Of a stretch of DNA of 64,000 nucleotides, positions 24,330 to 31,215 are shown piece by piece. The notes under the pieces are model-generated. The model was not told the DNA's origin. It was given only the letters and a program-made list of their open reading frames with translations, and ran no database searches. Numbering within the stretch: position 1 is the first letter of the stretch; each line of letters begins with the position of its first letter. Source of the DNA: Bog-473 sp963754445 (GTDB taxonomy: Bacteria; Actinomycetota; Acidimicrobiia; Acidimicrobiales; RAAP-2). Position numbers and translations under genes: made by a program. Where the stretch lies: contig CAVWFT010000001.1 of NCBI GenBank assembly GCA_963754445.1, positions 434,001-498,000 on the forward strand, in the 5' to 3' direction.

Positions 24330-25331
24330 CTACTCGTGCGACATCTCGCCGCTGAACCCACAGGAACGCAAAATGTCTCCCGTGAGTTCCGCGGAGAAGG
24401 GAGGGCCCCACGGGACGCCCACCTCGAACACCGGCATGGCGGCGACGACGTGGCCGATGCTCTCGAACTGGCGCCGGAGGTGCTCTCGTCCGGTCCACCC
24501 TTCGATGCGCTGGCAACGAGTGAGCCAGAGGGCTGCTTCCGCGGCCTGAAGCCGTCGGGTCGTGACCTCGTGTCGCTCCCGGTCCGGTCGGGGCAAGATG
24601 ATGCCGGCCATCGCCACCCGATCCGTGGAGACGCCCCGGGGGGCAATGGCCTGCCGTTCGTCAACCGTGGTGCGGATGGGCGTATCGCTGTCGAAGCGGG
24701 CGATCAACGATGCCGCCTTGGCGCGCAGCCTGATTTCGGGGCTGGAACGGGCGCAACGGATAACAGGGGTCGTGCCGGCAATGTCGATGTCGAGCGAGAG
24801 CACATCGTCGGCGATCAGGGCTGCGCCATCGCTCGTGAACAACGCCGCCATGGTCGATTTCCCCTGACCCGATGCACCGGCGAAGGCGAGGGCACCCTCC
24901 TCCACCTCGACGGCGCTGGCGTGCAACACGCAATGACCCGTCAGGGACAGCAGAAAGGCCACGACCGTGCCCGCGATGAGTACAGGAATGAAGTCGCTCG
25001 GTCCTCCCACCACCGGGTGGCATCGCACTTCCTTCAGATCCCGGCTCACGTGGACATCGGCGACGGTCGGGAAGCGGCACAGATATCCATCGGTTCGTTC
25101 GAAGATCGTGTAGCGCGGCTGGTCGTCGATCTCGAGAGCTGCCACCACTTGATCCGACAGGACTTCTTGCACCGTGATCGCCTCGGCCATGGTGAGGCGT
25201 ACATCGGGATCGCTGTCCGCCAGCTGCGCCGGGAGAGGAATCTCCGAGCGTACGCACAAGCCGGAACATTCGTAGACCCGACCTGCCACGAAGGAAGAAT
25301 ACGTCCCGTCGCCACGATCGTGAAAGCTCAC
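24330..25331 (-). CDS. HPr-kinase-like protein (lasso-peptide kinase type)
   Basis: About 333 residues. The C-terminal half has the HPr kinase/phosphorylase fold: HASAVEVEEGALAFAGASG leads into the P-loop GASGQGKST, and ALIADDVL supplies the paired Asp of the family. The N-terminal ~150 residues are a separate beta-rich domain not seen in HprK proper, with no receptor domain for HPr. Homologues in lasso clusters (for example the kinase of paeninodin) phosphorylate the C-terminal Ser of the precursor. The precursor here ends in Ser, so that is the likely substrate. The start is uncertain: GTG 25331 is used, but the frame runs to 25460, antisense to the divergent PqqD-B2 gene. Confidence 0.77.
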   Translation of the reverse strand: MSFHDRGDGTYSSFVAGRVYECSGLCVRSEIPLPAQLADSDPDVRLTMAEAITVQEVLSDQVVAALEIDDQPRYTIFERTDGYLCRFPTVADVHVSRDLKEVRCHPVVGGPSDFIPVLIAGTVVAFLLSLTGHCVLHASAVEVEEGALAFAGASGQGKSTMAALFTSDGAALIADDVLSLDIDIAGTTPVIRCARSSPEIRLRAKAASLIARFDSDTPIRTTVDERQAIAPRGVSTDRVAMAGIILPRPDRERHEVTTRRLQAAEAALWLTRCQRIEGWTGREHLRRQFESIGHVVAAMPVFEVGVPWGPPFSAELTGDILRSCGFSGEMSHE

Positions 25332-25347
25332 GATATATGGTGCATCG

Positions 25348-26103
25348 ATGAACCGTTTGGGTCGCTCGACTGGGCCGACGGGATCACCCCTTTCGGGCAG
25401 TGACGTCCTCGTCGCTGCGGAGGGCGCGGGTTGCGTTCTGCTCCACGTGCCGAGCGGCACCTATCTACGCCTCGACCGATCTGCCACTGAGATCTTTCAT
25501 CTCGTGCAAGAGCGGGGGGCAGAATCCGCTGCGGCACATCTCGTGACTCACTACGGCATTGACCGGCAGACGGCCGACGCAGACGTTGCGTCGATCGTCC
25601 GCGCCGTCCGGAGCGCTCAATCCACACGCCAGAACAAAGCCCGTCGCCCCGAGCTGCGAGGCGGTATCCGCGTCAGCAAGGAATGGATGAGGCTCTCGGC
25701 TAGAGCCAAGCTGTACGTGGCGATTGTGGGACTTTCGACCGCGGGCGTCGAGGTCGCCCTTCGGGTTCTCAGCATCGGCACCGTCTCGCGTCTGGTGGGT
25801 GCTCCCTTGGGAGAGGGGCAAGGCGACGAGGCCAATCTCCCCGAGGTGAACGTGGACCAGCTTTCTCCGCGCCAGCAATTGTCCCTCGCCAGCATCGAGT
25901 GGGTCTTGCAGCGTTGGGTCTACGACGGGACTTGCCTACGCAAGGCGTTGCTCAGCGGGATCGCCCTGCGGGGGAGACGGCCCTCACTGCGGATCGGACT
26001 GATCGAGAACGGCTCCGATCTGGCTCACGCCTGGTTGCGCTGTGACACCTTCACCCTGGGTTCTCTGCCCGGCGGGGTGCGGACCTTCAGCCAATCGGCG
26101 TAA
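25348..26103 (+). CDS. fused PqqD (RRE, B1) - lasso B2 transglutaminase-like leader peptidase
   Basis: A 251-residue two-domain protein. Residues ~18-90 are a PqqD-type RiPP recognition element (SGTYLRLDRSATEIFHLV). Residues ~115-251 are the lasso B2 cysteine-protease domain, with Cys196 (YDGTCLRKALL), His227 (DLAHAWL) and Asp233 as the probable triad. It should bind the YxxP leader and cut between leader and core. ATG 25348 is the first start after an in-frame stop. No clear ribosome-binding site is visible, and only 16 bp separate it from the divergent kinase start. B1 and B2 are separate proteins in many actinobacterial clusters, so the fusion plus a second free PqqD is a notable combination. 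Confidence 0.85.
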   Translation: MNRLGRSTGPTGSPLSGSDVLVAAEGAGCVLLHVPSGTYLRLDRSATEIFHLVQERGAESAAAHLVTHYGIDRQTADADVASIVRAVRSAQSTRQNKARRPELRGGIRVSKEWMRLSARAKLYVAIVGLSTAGVEVALRVLSIGTVSRLVGAPLGEGQGDEANLPEVNVDQLSPRQQLSLASIEWVLQRWVYDGTCLRKALLSGIALRGRRPSLRIGLIENGSDLAHAWLRCDTFTLGSLPGGVRTFSQSA

Positions 26104-26116
26104 CGAGCGAACTCGG

Positions 26117-26428
26117 TCAGCTCTCTTCGATAAGGAGATTGCGTTGCGTGAGATCATCCACGAAGGCTGAGGCATCGGCGGAGGCGAGTTCTTCGGAGAT
26201 GCCATATGCATCTTGCAGCTGCTGGGTCAGAGCCGACGCTTTGCAGCCGTCCGCGAGACTCAGCCAGAGGAGCTTTCCGGATCCGTTGAGGGTGAGGTAC
26301 GTCCCTGTCGTCAGTTCGAGGACCACCACCTCGTCCTCATCACTCCGCCAGACCACGTCCTCGCTTCTGACGCGAAGCTCGGGATCCGATTCGGCCGCCA
26401 ACATCGCTGCCAACACTAATCCCCGCAT
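26117..26428 (-). CDS. free PqqD-family RiPP recognition element protein
   Basis: A 103-residue PqqD-like protein. LRVRSEDVVWRSDEDEVVVLELTTG begins the beta strands (two overlapping reads: SEDVVWRSDEDEV and VVLELTTGTYLTLN), then GSGKLLWLSLADG and a C-terminal helix with FVDDLTQRNLLIE. It is the second RRE in this locus besides the one fused to B2. It is the last gene of the ATPase-permease-PqqD minus-strand unit and converges on PqqD-B2 with 13 bp between. ATG 26428 was chosen; ATG 26404 is also possible. The role may be leader presentation to the cyclase or exporter. Confidence 0.75.
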   Translation of the reverse strand: MRGLVLAAMLAAESDPELRVRSEDVVWRSDEDEVVVLELTTGTYLTLNGSGKLLWLSLADGCKASALTQQLQDAYGISEELASADASAFVDDLTQRNLLIEES

Positions 26429-26463
26429 CGGTCCCGGATTAAACCGATCCCACTGCCCTGACG

Positions 26464-27264
26464 TCAAAACGTTGCCAGGGACCCTTTTCTCTGGGCGCGG
26501 CGAAACGACAACTCGAGGGCGATTGCCGCAAGGGGTACGAGGACAACGACGAATCCGGCCAGGATGGCCACATCGTGAAAGTACGACGTTGGGGGCTGGC
26601 CGGGAAGCAGGGCGGACCGAAGGGCCTCGAGTGCGTAGGTCAAGGGCGACAGATGCGCCAACGCTTGCAGCCAACCCGGAAGCTCCGAAATCGGGAAGAG
26701 GGTCCCGCTGATTGTCGCAACGACCGCATAGCCGGCGGCCGGCAGGATCATGCTCTGTTGGAAGACGATCACCAGTCCGGCCGTCATGCTCCCGACCGCG
26801 GCGAAGATCATGATCGACAGGATCACCACGGCCAGGATGACCGGGACGTCGACGTGCGAGACCCGGAATCCCATTGGAATGGTCAGCAATAGCACCATCG
26901 CCGCGATCACGAGAGACTCGATCACCCCGTAGGCAGTCCAACTCAGTCCGAGATACAGACGCCGAACGGGTTGGGTGGCCATGTACTCGAGCGTTCCCTG
27001 CACCTGCTCGCCCCTGGCCGATGCCGAGGTTCCGACCGCCGCCGGTTCCAAGATCGATGCGAATATCACGCCAATGACTGCAAAGCGGAAGTAGCTCACC
27101 GAGCTCGTGGAGAACTGGCCGGTCCGGACCAACTGCGAAATGAATCGAAAAGCGATCAGACCCCAAATCGAACCGAGGATGGCGCCGACAAACGCAAACC
27201 GATAGGACGCCGCAGTTCGGAGGTCGCGTCCGAGTGTCGCCAGGATGACGCGGACGGCGTTCAT
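26464..27264 (-). CDS. ABC-2 type transporter permease
   Basis: A 266-residue membrane protein with six hydrophobic segments and the ABC-2 signature region near residues 205-235 (LPGWLQALAHLSPLTYALEALRSALL, read as PLTYALEALR). Its ATG overlaps the ATPase stop (ATGA), so the two form one exporter. In this locus it should export the mature RiPP and may give self-immunity. Typical lasso D proteins are single-chain ABC exporters, so a split ABC-2 pair is less common. Confidence 0.83.
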   Translation of the reverse strand: MNAVRVILATLGRDLRTAASYRFAFVGAILGSIWGLIAFRFISQLVRTGQFSTSSVSYFRFAVIGVIFASILEPAAVGTSASARGEQVQGTLEYMATQPVRRLYLGLSWTAYGVIESLVIAAMVLLLTIPMGFRVSHVDVPVILAVVILSIMIFAAVGSMTAGLVIVFQQSMILPAAGYAVVATISGTLFPISELPGWLQALAHLSPLTYALEALRSALLPGQPPTSYFHDVAILAGFVVVLVPLAAIALELSFRRAQRKGSLATF

Positions 27265-27956
27265 GGCTCGTGGTTCTCGCGTGGTTCGGCCGTCGTTGAA
27301 CCCTGGAACGGTTCGACTTGCGATCCGGAAATCCGATAGGTCGAATCCGCGATCGAGAGGACGTCGTCAATCACCGGCGCGGCGATGAGCGTCGTCACCC
27401 CGGTGGAGCGGAAATACTGGACAAGATTGAGCGTCGCCGTGAGCCCCGCTTGATCGAGGCCGCGGAAAGGCTCGTCGAGCAAGAGGACAGCTGGATGGGA
27501 GAGCATTGCTCGAGCGACGAGAAGCCGCTGTCTCTGGCCTGTCGACATCCGACCGACGCGCGTGGCGGCAATCTCGGTGAGATCGAGTGCGTCCAACAGG
27601 TGAGATGAGCGCCGCGTGATGATGCGCTTGCTGAGGCCCCAGATCTTGCCGAAGAACTGGAGATTTTGGGTGCCGGTGAGTCGCCAGTACAGACTGCGTT
27701 CGTTGGCAAAGCTGACTCCGATCGACCGCCGAGCTTGCAAACTGTTCTTCACGGTGTCGAAATTGTTGACAACGACCGTGCCCGTATCCGGAGTGATGAC
27801 TGTGGCCAAGATGCGCACCAGGGTCGTCTTGCCGGCGCCGTTGGCGCCTTCGATCACTGCGATGGTGCCTTGCGGGACGTTGAACTCGACATCACCGAGG
27901 ATCGGTTTACCGCCCAGAGCTTTTGACATCTGATGTATCTCGATACCCAGCGCCAC
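27261..27956 (-). CDS. ABC transporter ATP-binding protein
   Basis: A 231-residue ABC ATPase. Walker A is GANGAGKTT (residues ~37-45), the signature is MSTGQRQRL, Walker B is AVLLLDEP, and a D-loop GLDQAG follows. The H-loop position is AAPVID, without the usual His, which is a departure from canonical ATPases and may mean weak hydrolysis. The GTG start at 27956 is 7 bp from the divergent cyclase start. It pairs with the ABC-2 permease encoded immediately downstream. Confidence 0.85.
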   Translation of the reverse strand: MALGIEIHQMSKALGGKPILGDVEFNVPQGTIAVIEGANGAGKTTLVRILATVITPDTGTVVVNNFDTVKNSLQARRSIGVSFANERSLYWRLTGTQNLQFFGKIWGLSKRIITRRSSHLLDALDLTEIAATRVGRMSTGQRQRLLVARAMLSHPAVLLLDEPFRGLDQAGLTATLNLVQYFRSTGVTTLIAAPVIDDVLSIADSTYRISGSQVEPFQGSTTAEPRENHEP

Positions 27957-27963
27957 GTCACCC

Positions 27964-29211
27964 TTGCTTCGAGTTCGACCGATCCGTCATATTACGGCCG
28001 CCGCTCATCCGTTCCTTGAACTCCCGATCCGTGGTGGGCCAAGCTGCAGCGTGGCGCGGGATCCCTATCTCTTGAGTGGTCTCGAGTTGGCAACCGCGAT
28101 CGTGTTCGGGCCGGATCCCGACTGCGCACCCATCTTCGTCGAAGACGAACCTCCAAAACCCAGGGATGTGCTCGAGGCCATCGTCTTGAACGCCCTGAGT
28201 TCCCCACCCTGTGTCGTGAGCTTCTCTGGAGGACGGGATTCGTCGGCGCTGCTCGCTCTTGCCGTCCATGTCGCCGACAAGCACGGCCTCTCTCATCCCA
28301 TTGCCGTGACCAACGTCATTCCCGGGGACGCCGCAGCCGCCGAAGATGAATGGCAGGAATCGGTAATCCGTCATCTGGGGGTCACCGACTGGGAGCGGAT
28401 TCGAATTGCCGACGACATGGACGTCGTCGGTCCCATCGCCACTCCGCTTCTTCGGCGTTTCGGACCGTATTTCCCTTTCAACGGGCATTTCGTCGTTCCA
28501 GGGATGGAACGGGCACGCGGCGGGACCTACCTGTCGGGCGTGGGAGGTGACGAGCTCTTCGATTCCGCCGAGACGGACCGGCTCGTCCTCGCCGCGATGG
28601 GCAAGGTGCGGCCTGATCGACACGATCTGCTCACCGCGGCGCAACTGCTCCAACCGCGCGCCCTGCGGGTCCGACGTCTCATGAGGGAGATCGAACCGGT
28701 GCCGTGGTTGCAGCCCGACGTCGGGCGGTCGTTCCTCCGGGGACTCGCTACGGCCGTTGCGACTCGCCATTTCTGGTTCTCGAATCAGCTGCGCTTCGCC
28801 TGGCTCGATCGCAGCCGGCAGGCTCTTGAGCAGACGCTCACAGCGTTCGCCGCTCTCTCGGGCACGAGGAATGTCATTCCGTTCATGGATCAGGACCTGA
28901 TGCGCTCTCTCATCCGCCACAGAGGTCGGACTCCTTGGAAGAGTCGTTCGGCGGCGATGCAGGAACTCTTCGGTGACGTGTTGCCCCCGGAGATCCTCAC
29001 GAGGTCGAGCAAGGCGACATTCGACTCGGTTTTTTTCAACCGCTACAGCCGTTCCCTGACGTCCAAATGGGACGGCATGGGTGTGGATAACGCGCTGGTC
29101 GACGTGGAGAAAATGCGTCTCACCTGGGAGAAACCGAGCGTTGACGCCAGGAGTCTGAGTCTTGTGCAGTCGATTTGGTGTCGCGCCAACGGGCGTGTGG
29201 CCCCGGCGTGA
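27964..29211 (+). CDS. asparagine-synthetase-like macrolactam synthetase (lasso C type)
   Basis: A 415-residue AMP-forming amidotransferase-fold enzyme. The PP-loop SFSGGRDSSAL (residues ~82-92) and the downstream GVGGDELFDSAETD match Asn-synthetase C-terminal domains. There is no N-terminal glutaminase domain: the MCGI start is absent and only ~75 other residues precede the PP-loop. Lasso C proteins adenylate the ring Asp/Glu and close the macrolactam on the core N-terminus. The start is a TTG at 27964, the only candidate after an upstream stop except GTG 28051, so the N-terminus may be shorter. It precedes the precursor gene by 135 bp. Confidence 0.83.
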   Translation: MLRVRPIRHITAAAHPFLELPIRGGPSCSVARDPYLLSGLELATAIVFGPDPDCAPIFVEDEPPKPRDVLEAIVLNALSSPPCVVSFSGGRDSSALLALAVHVADKHGLSHPIAVTNVIPGDAAAAEDEWQESVIRHLGVTDWERIRIADDMDVVGPIATPLLRRFGPYFPFNGHFVVPGMERARGGTYLSGVGGDELFDSAETDRLVLAAMGKVRPDRHDLLTAAQLLQPRALRVRRLMREIEPVPWLQPDVGRSFLRGLATAVATRHFWFSNQLRFAWLDRSRQALEQTLTAFAALSGTRNVIPFMDQDLMRSLIRHRGRTPWKSRSAAMQELFGDVLPPEILTRSSKATFDSVFFNRYSRSLTSKWDGMGVDNALVDVEKMRLTWEKPSVDARSLSLVQSIWCRANGRVAPA

Positions 29212-29280
29212 CTCAAGGGCCGTCGATCCCGTGCGCAGATGTCAGCCGTGTGAACTCCGCAGGTTCTTCCCGAGGACCAG

Positions 29281-29309
29281 TTGCCTAACTAGCATGCTCG
29301 GCCTACTAT
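29281..29309 (+). promoter_or_regulatory. candidate promoter of the RiPP precursor gene
   Basis: TTGCCT (29281-29286) and TACTAT (29304-29309) are separated by exactly 17 bases, each with four of six consensus matches to a sigma-70-type promoter. The precursor ATG lies 37 bases after the -10 element. The placement is reasonable, but the match is moderate. Confidence 0.45.
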
Positions 29310-29346
29310 TGCTCCCACGGAGAAGGATAAGCGGGAGGTAGGGACC

Positions 29347-29502
29347 ATGGACAGGCAGCCGTACGAGGCACCCAAGGTGGAAGTTGTCGGGTCGATCAGT
29401 GACATGACGCAGGTGAGCGTGAAGTATCGCCACCACGCATCTGACGGGATCTACCTCGCCCACCCGAAGACCCACAAGGCTCCGACACCGCTGGGTTCCT
29501 GA
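29347..29502 (+). CDS. RiPP precursor peptide of lasso type, 51 aa
   Basis: A GGAGG site (29334-29338) sits 8 bases before ATG 29347. The leader matches the lasso consensus Y-xx-P-x-L-xxx-G-xxxxx-T-x exactly in spacing: Tyr6, Pro9, Val11 in place of Leu, Gly15, Thr21. Cleavage two residues after Thr21 would give a 29-residue core beginning VSVKYRHHASD and ending KAPTPLGS. The only acidic residue in that core is its residue 11 (Asp33 of the precursor); positions 7-9, which normally carry the ring Asp/Glu, are His, His and Ala. The C-terminal residue is Ser, the phosphorylation site in paeninodin-type systems. It lies just downstream of the cyclase and before a strong hairpin. Confidence 0.83.
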   Translation: MDRQPYEAPKVEVVGSISDMTQVSVKYRHHASDGIYLAHPKTHKAPTPLGS

Positions 29503-29603
29503 GTCGCCGGAAAGGCGTGCCACTGTTCGTGGCCCTTTCCATAGAGGTTGACCAGGAGTACCGGTGCGTCGTTGCCGTTCTTGGGCAGCCCATATGTTTT
29601 TGA

Positions 29604-29630
29604 GAGATCCCCGCCTGCGGCGGGGATCTC
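29604..29630 (+). terminator. strong hairpin downstream of the precursor gene
   Basis: The 12-base arms GAGATCCCCGCC and GGCGGGGATCTC pair perfectly around TGC, followed by TTGTGTCTC. It lies 101 bp after the precursor stop and 29 bp from the convergent kinase stop, so it may serve both directions. Confidence 0.7.
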
Positions 29631-29659
29631 TTGTGTCTCGGGTCGGATGGGACGACGGA

Positions 29660-30484
29660 TCAAGGAAGACGAGCCAACAGGTCCCCCAGAGCGTCCGCTG
29701 ACGTTTCCCACGTCCTGGGTCGACTCCACGTGAACATCGGGAGGAGCGAGAGGTCGAGGTAATTTTCCGGATTGTTCAGCGGCGGTCCCTGTATGGCGGT
29801 GCGTGCGGCGAGCACACGCAGGCGCTCGAAGCGAGGGACAGGTTCGACGCTCCCCGGTCCCCACGTCGGGACGATGAAGCCCGCCATTTCGGTGCGCAGC
29901 GGTGTCGTACCGACGTCCAAACGCCAGATGTCTCGAGTCCCGACTTGCCCCAGACTTCTTCCCACTCCCAGTGATCGTGCGGCGTCCGGTCGCAGGTCAA
30001 TGCAGCGGGGGCCGGCGAACGCCTGCAGGTCGGCGATCACGAGTAGGTCGTCGGCAATGATGCCCGAGCCCTGCGCCGCGGCCAGAGCAAGAAGAGAACT
30101 CTTTCCGGACCCGTTGGCGCCGAGGACGCCCCAGCTTCGACCGTTGCGTTCGAATGCTCCTGCGTGAAAGGCCTGCCAGCCCTTTCTCAGCGACATCGCT
30201 GCGATGGCCGTGTTGAGGTGCGGCTGGACGGCGACTTCTTGGACAACCGGGAGGCGGGTTCTCAGGCACACGGACCGGGGCCACGTCACGTCGAGAAGCG
30301 CCCCAGATGGGGAGAGCATCCGCATGCCCTCCTCGTTCCAGACCGATTCGACCGCGCCGCCCACCGGCTCTCCGTCAATGATCCGCAGCTCCATGGCGTC
30401 CCACGCCGGCGCTTCCATGAGGAGGTGCGAGGCGCTCTCGACTCCCGGGATTCGCCATCCCCACGCGGCGTCTCTCTCGGCCAT
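29660..30484 (-). CDS. second HPr-kinase-like protein
   Basis: A 274-residue protein. QAFHAGAFERNGRSWGVLG leads into the P-loop GANGSGKSS (residues ~123-131), and GIIADDLLVI supplies the paired Asp of the HPr kinase fold. The N-terminal ~100 residues are beta-rich and distinct from those of the first copy. It converges on the precursor across a hairpin. Two HPr-kinase-like genes flanking one RiPP locus could mean two modifications, or a kinase and a phosphatase/paralogue. No HPr or PTS gene is in the window. Confidence 0.72.
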   Translation of the reverse strand: MAERDAAWGWRIPGVESASHLLMEAPAWDAMELRIIDGEPVGGAVESVWNEEGMRMLSPSGALLDVTWPRSVCLRTRLPVVQEVAVQPHLNTAIAAMSLRKGWQAFHAGAFERNGRSWGVLGANGSGKSSLLALAAAQGSGIIADDLLVIADLQAFAGPRCIDLRPDAARSLGVGRSLGQVGTRDIWRLDVGTTPLRTEMAGFIVPTWGPGSVEPVPRFERLRVLAARTAIQGPPLNNPENYLDLSLLPMFTWSRPRTWETSADALGDLLARLP

Positions 30485-30702
30485 CGGCGCGACAGTACTG
30501 GCGGATACCCCGCGGACCTTTGCGTGCCGGTCGCGTCCGGGTTCTCTGCCTGCTCACGCCAGGGATCGGGGAGCAAGCCTGGACGGCCTCCAGGACAACC
30601 GTGTCAGGGGCACGACAACGGGCCGTGGAGCAAGTTCACACGGCCGAAACCATTCGGACTCACTCGGGCCAACTTTGCCTGCGAGACTGAAGACGGACAG
30701 AA

Positions 30703-30754
30703 CGACATGACCCTGCCGCCCCCCTTCCCCCCCCGAGGGCGCAGGGTCGTGTCG
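30703..30754 (-). terminator. long hairpin after the small Cys/His protein gene
   Basis: The arms CGACATGACCCTGC and GCAGGGTCGTGTCG pair over 14 bases with one wobble or mismatch, around a 24-base C-rich loop. It lies 12 bp beyond the stop of the gene at 30766. No U-run follows on the minus strand, so termination is only probable. Confidence 0.45.
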
Positions 30755-30765
30755 CGTTCAGGGCC

Positions 30766-30972
30766 CTAGGCGGAAACGAGAACTCCCTGGCCTGCGTTCC
30801 GATCTCCGGCACCGGGGAGGGGCGGGGCCTGCCCGAGCCCCTGTTCGATCGGCGTTTTCTCCAACCTGTGGCGCCCCGGATGCCCGACGGCTTTCGTGCA
30901 GTTCCACCGCTTGTCCCCGACGCGCCACCAAGTGAACGAGCACTGCTGAGGCTCGGCCTCATCATGGATCAT
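30766..30972 (-). CDS. small Cys/His-containing protein of unknown function
   Basis: A 68-residue protein starting MIHDEAEPQQC. It carries Cys residues in QQCSFTWWRVGDKRWNC and a CTKAVGHPGRHR motif, so two Cys and two His could bind a metal. A good GGGAGGG site lies ~7 bases upstream of ATG 30972. The spacing C-x14-C-x5-H-x3-H resembles short actinobacterial zinc-ribbon-like proteins. I cannot name a family. It stands alone between the second kinase and the Wzy-2 gene; any role in the RiPP locus is open. Confidence 0.6.
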   Translation of the reverse strand: MIHDEAEPQQCSFTWWRVGDKRWNCTKAVGHPGRHRLEKTPIEQGLGQAPPLPGAGDRNAGQGVLVSA

Positions 30973-31215
30973 TTCGTTCCCTCCCTTCCCCCCAACACCC
31001 AGGTCCGGGGGCAATATCCTCAAGCCTGGCGCCGAGAGCGGCTCCATACGCGGATCCCGTCCAACCCTCGAGGCTGCGTGCAGGCCAACGAGAACCCAAA
31101 TTCGGTGTTACCCATCTACGGCAAAGGCAACCGGGCCAGTGCGCCAGGCCGTCGGCAACGGGTTTCCCCTGTTCAGGGGGCACTTTGTGCCAGACCTGGC
31201 GTGGGTGTCGTCCCG

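Noticed and set aside
26429..27370. Extension of the free PqqD frame upstream across the ABC permease
   Set aside because: The extension is Arg-rich and overlaps the well-supported permease; the PqqD domain begins after ATG 26428.
29451..29593. Possible minus-strand peptide opposite the end of the precursor
   Set aside because: No ribosome-binding site, no leader motif and no conserved features; it was checked because a second precursor would have mattered.
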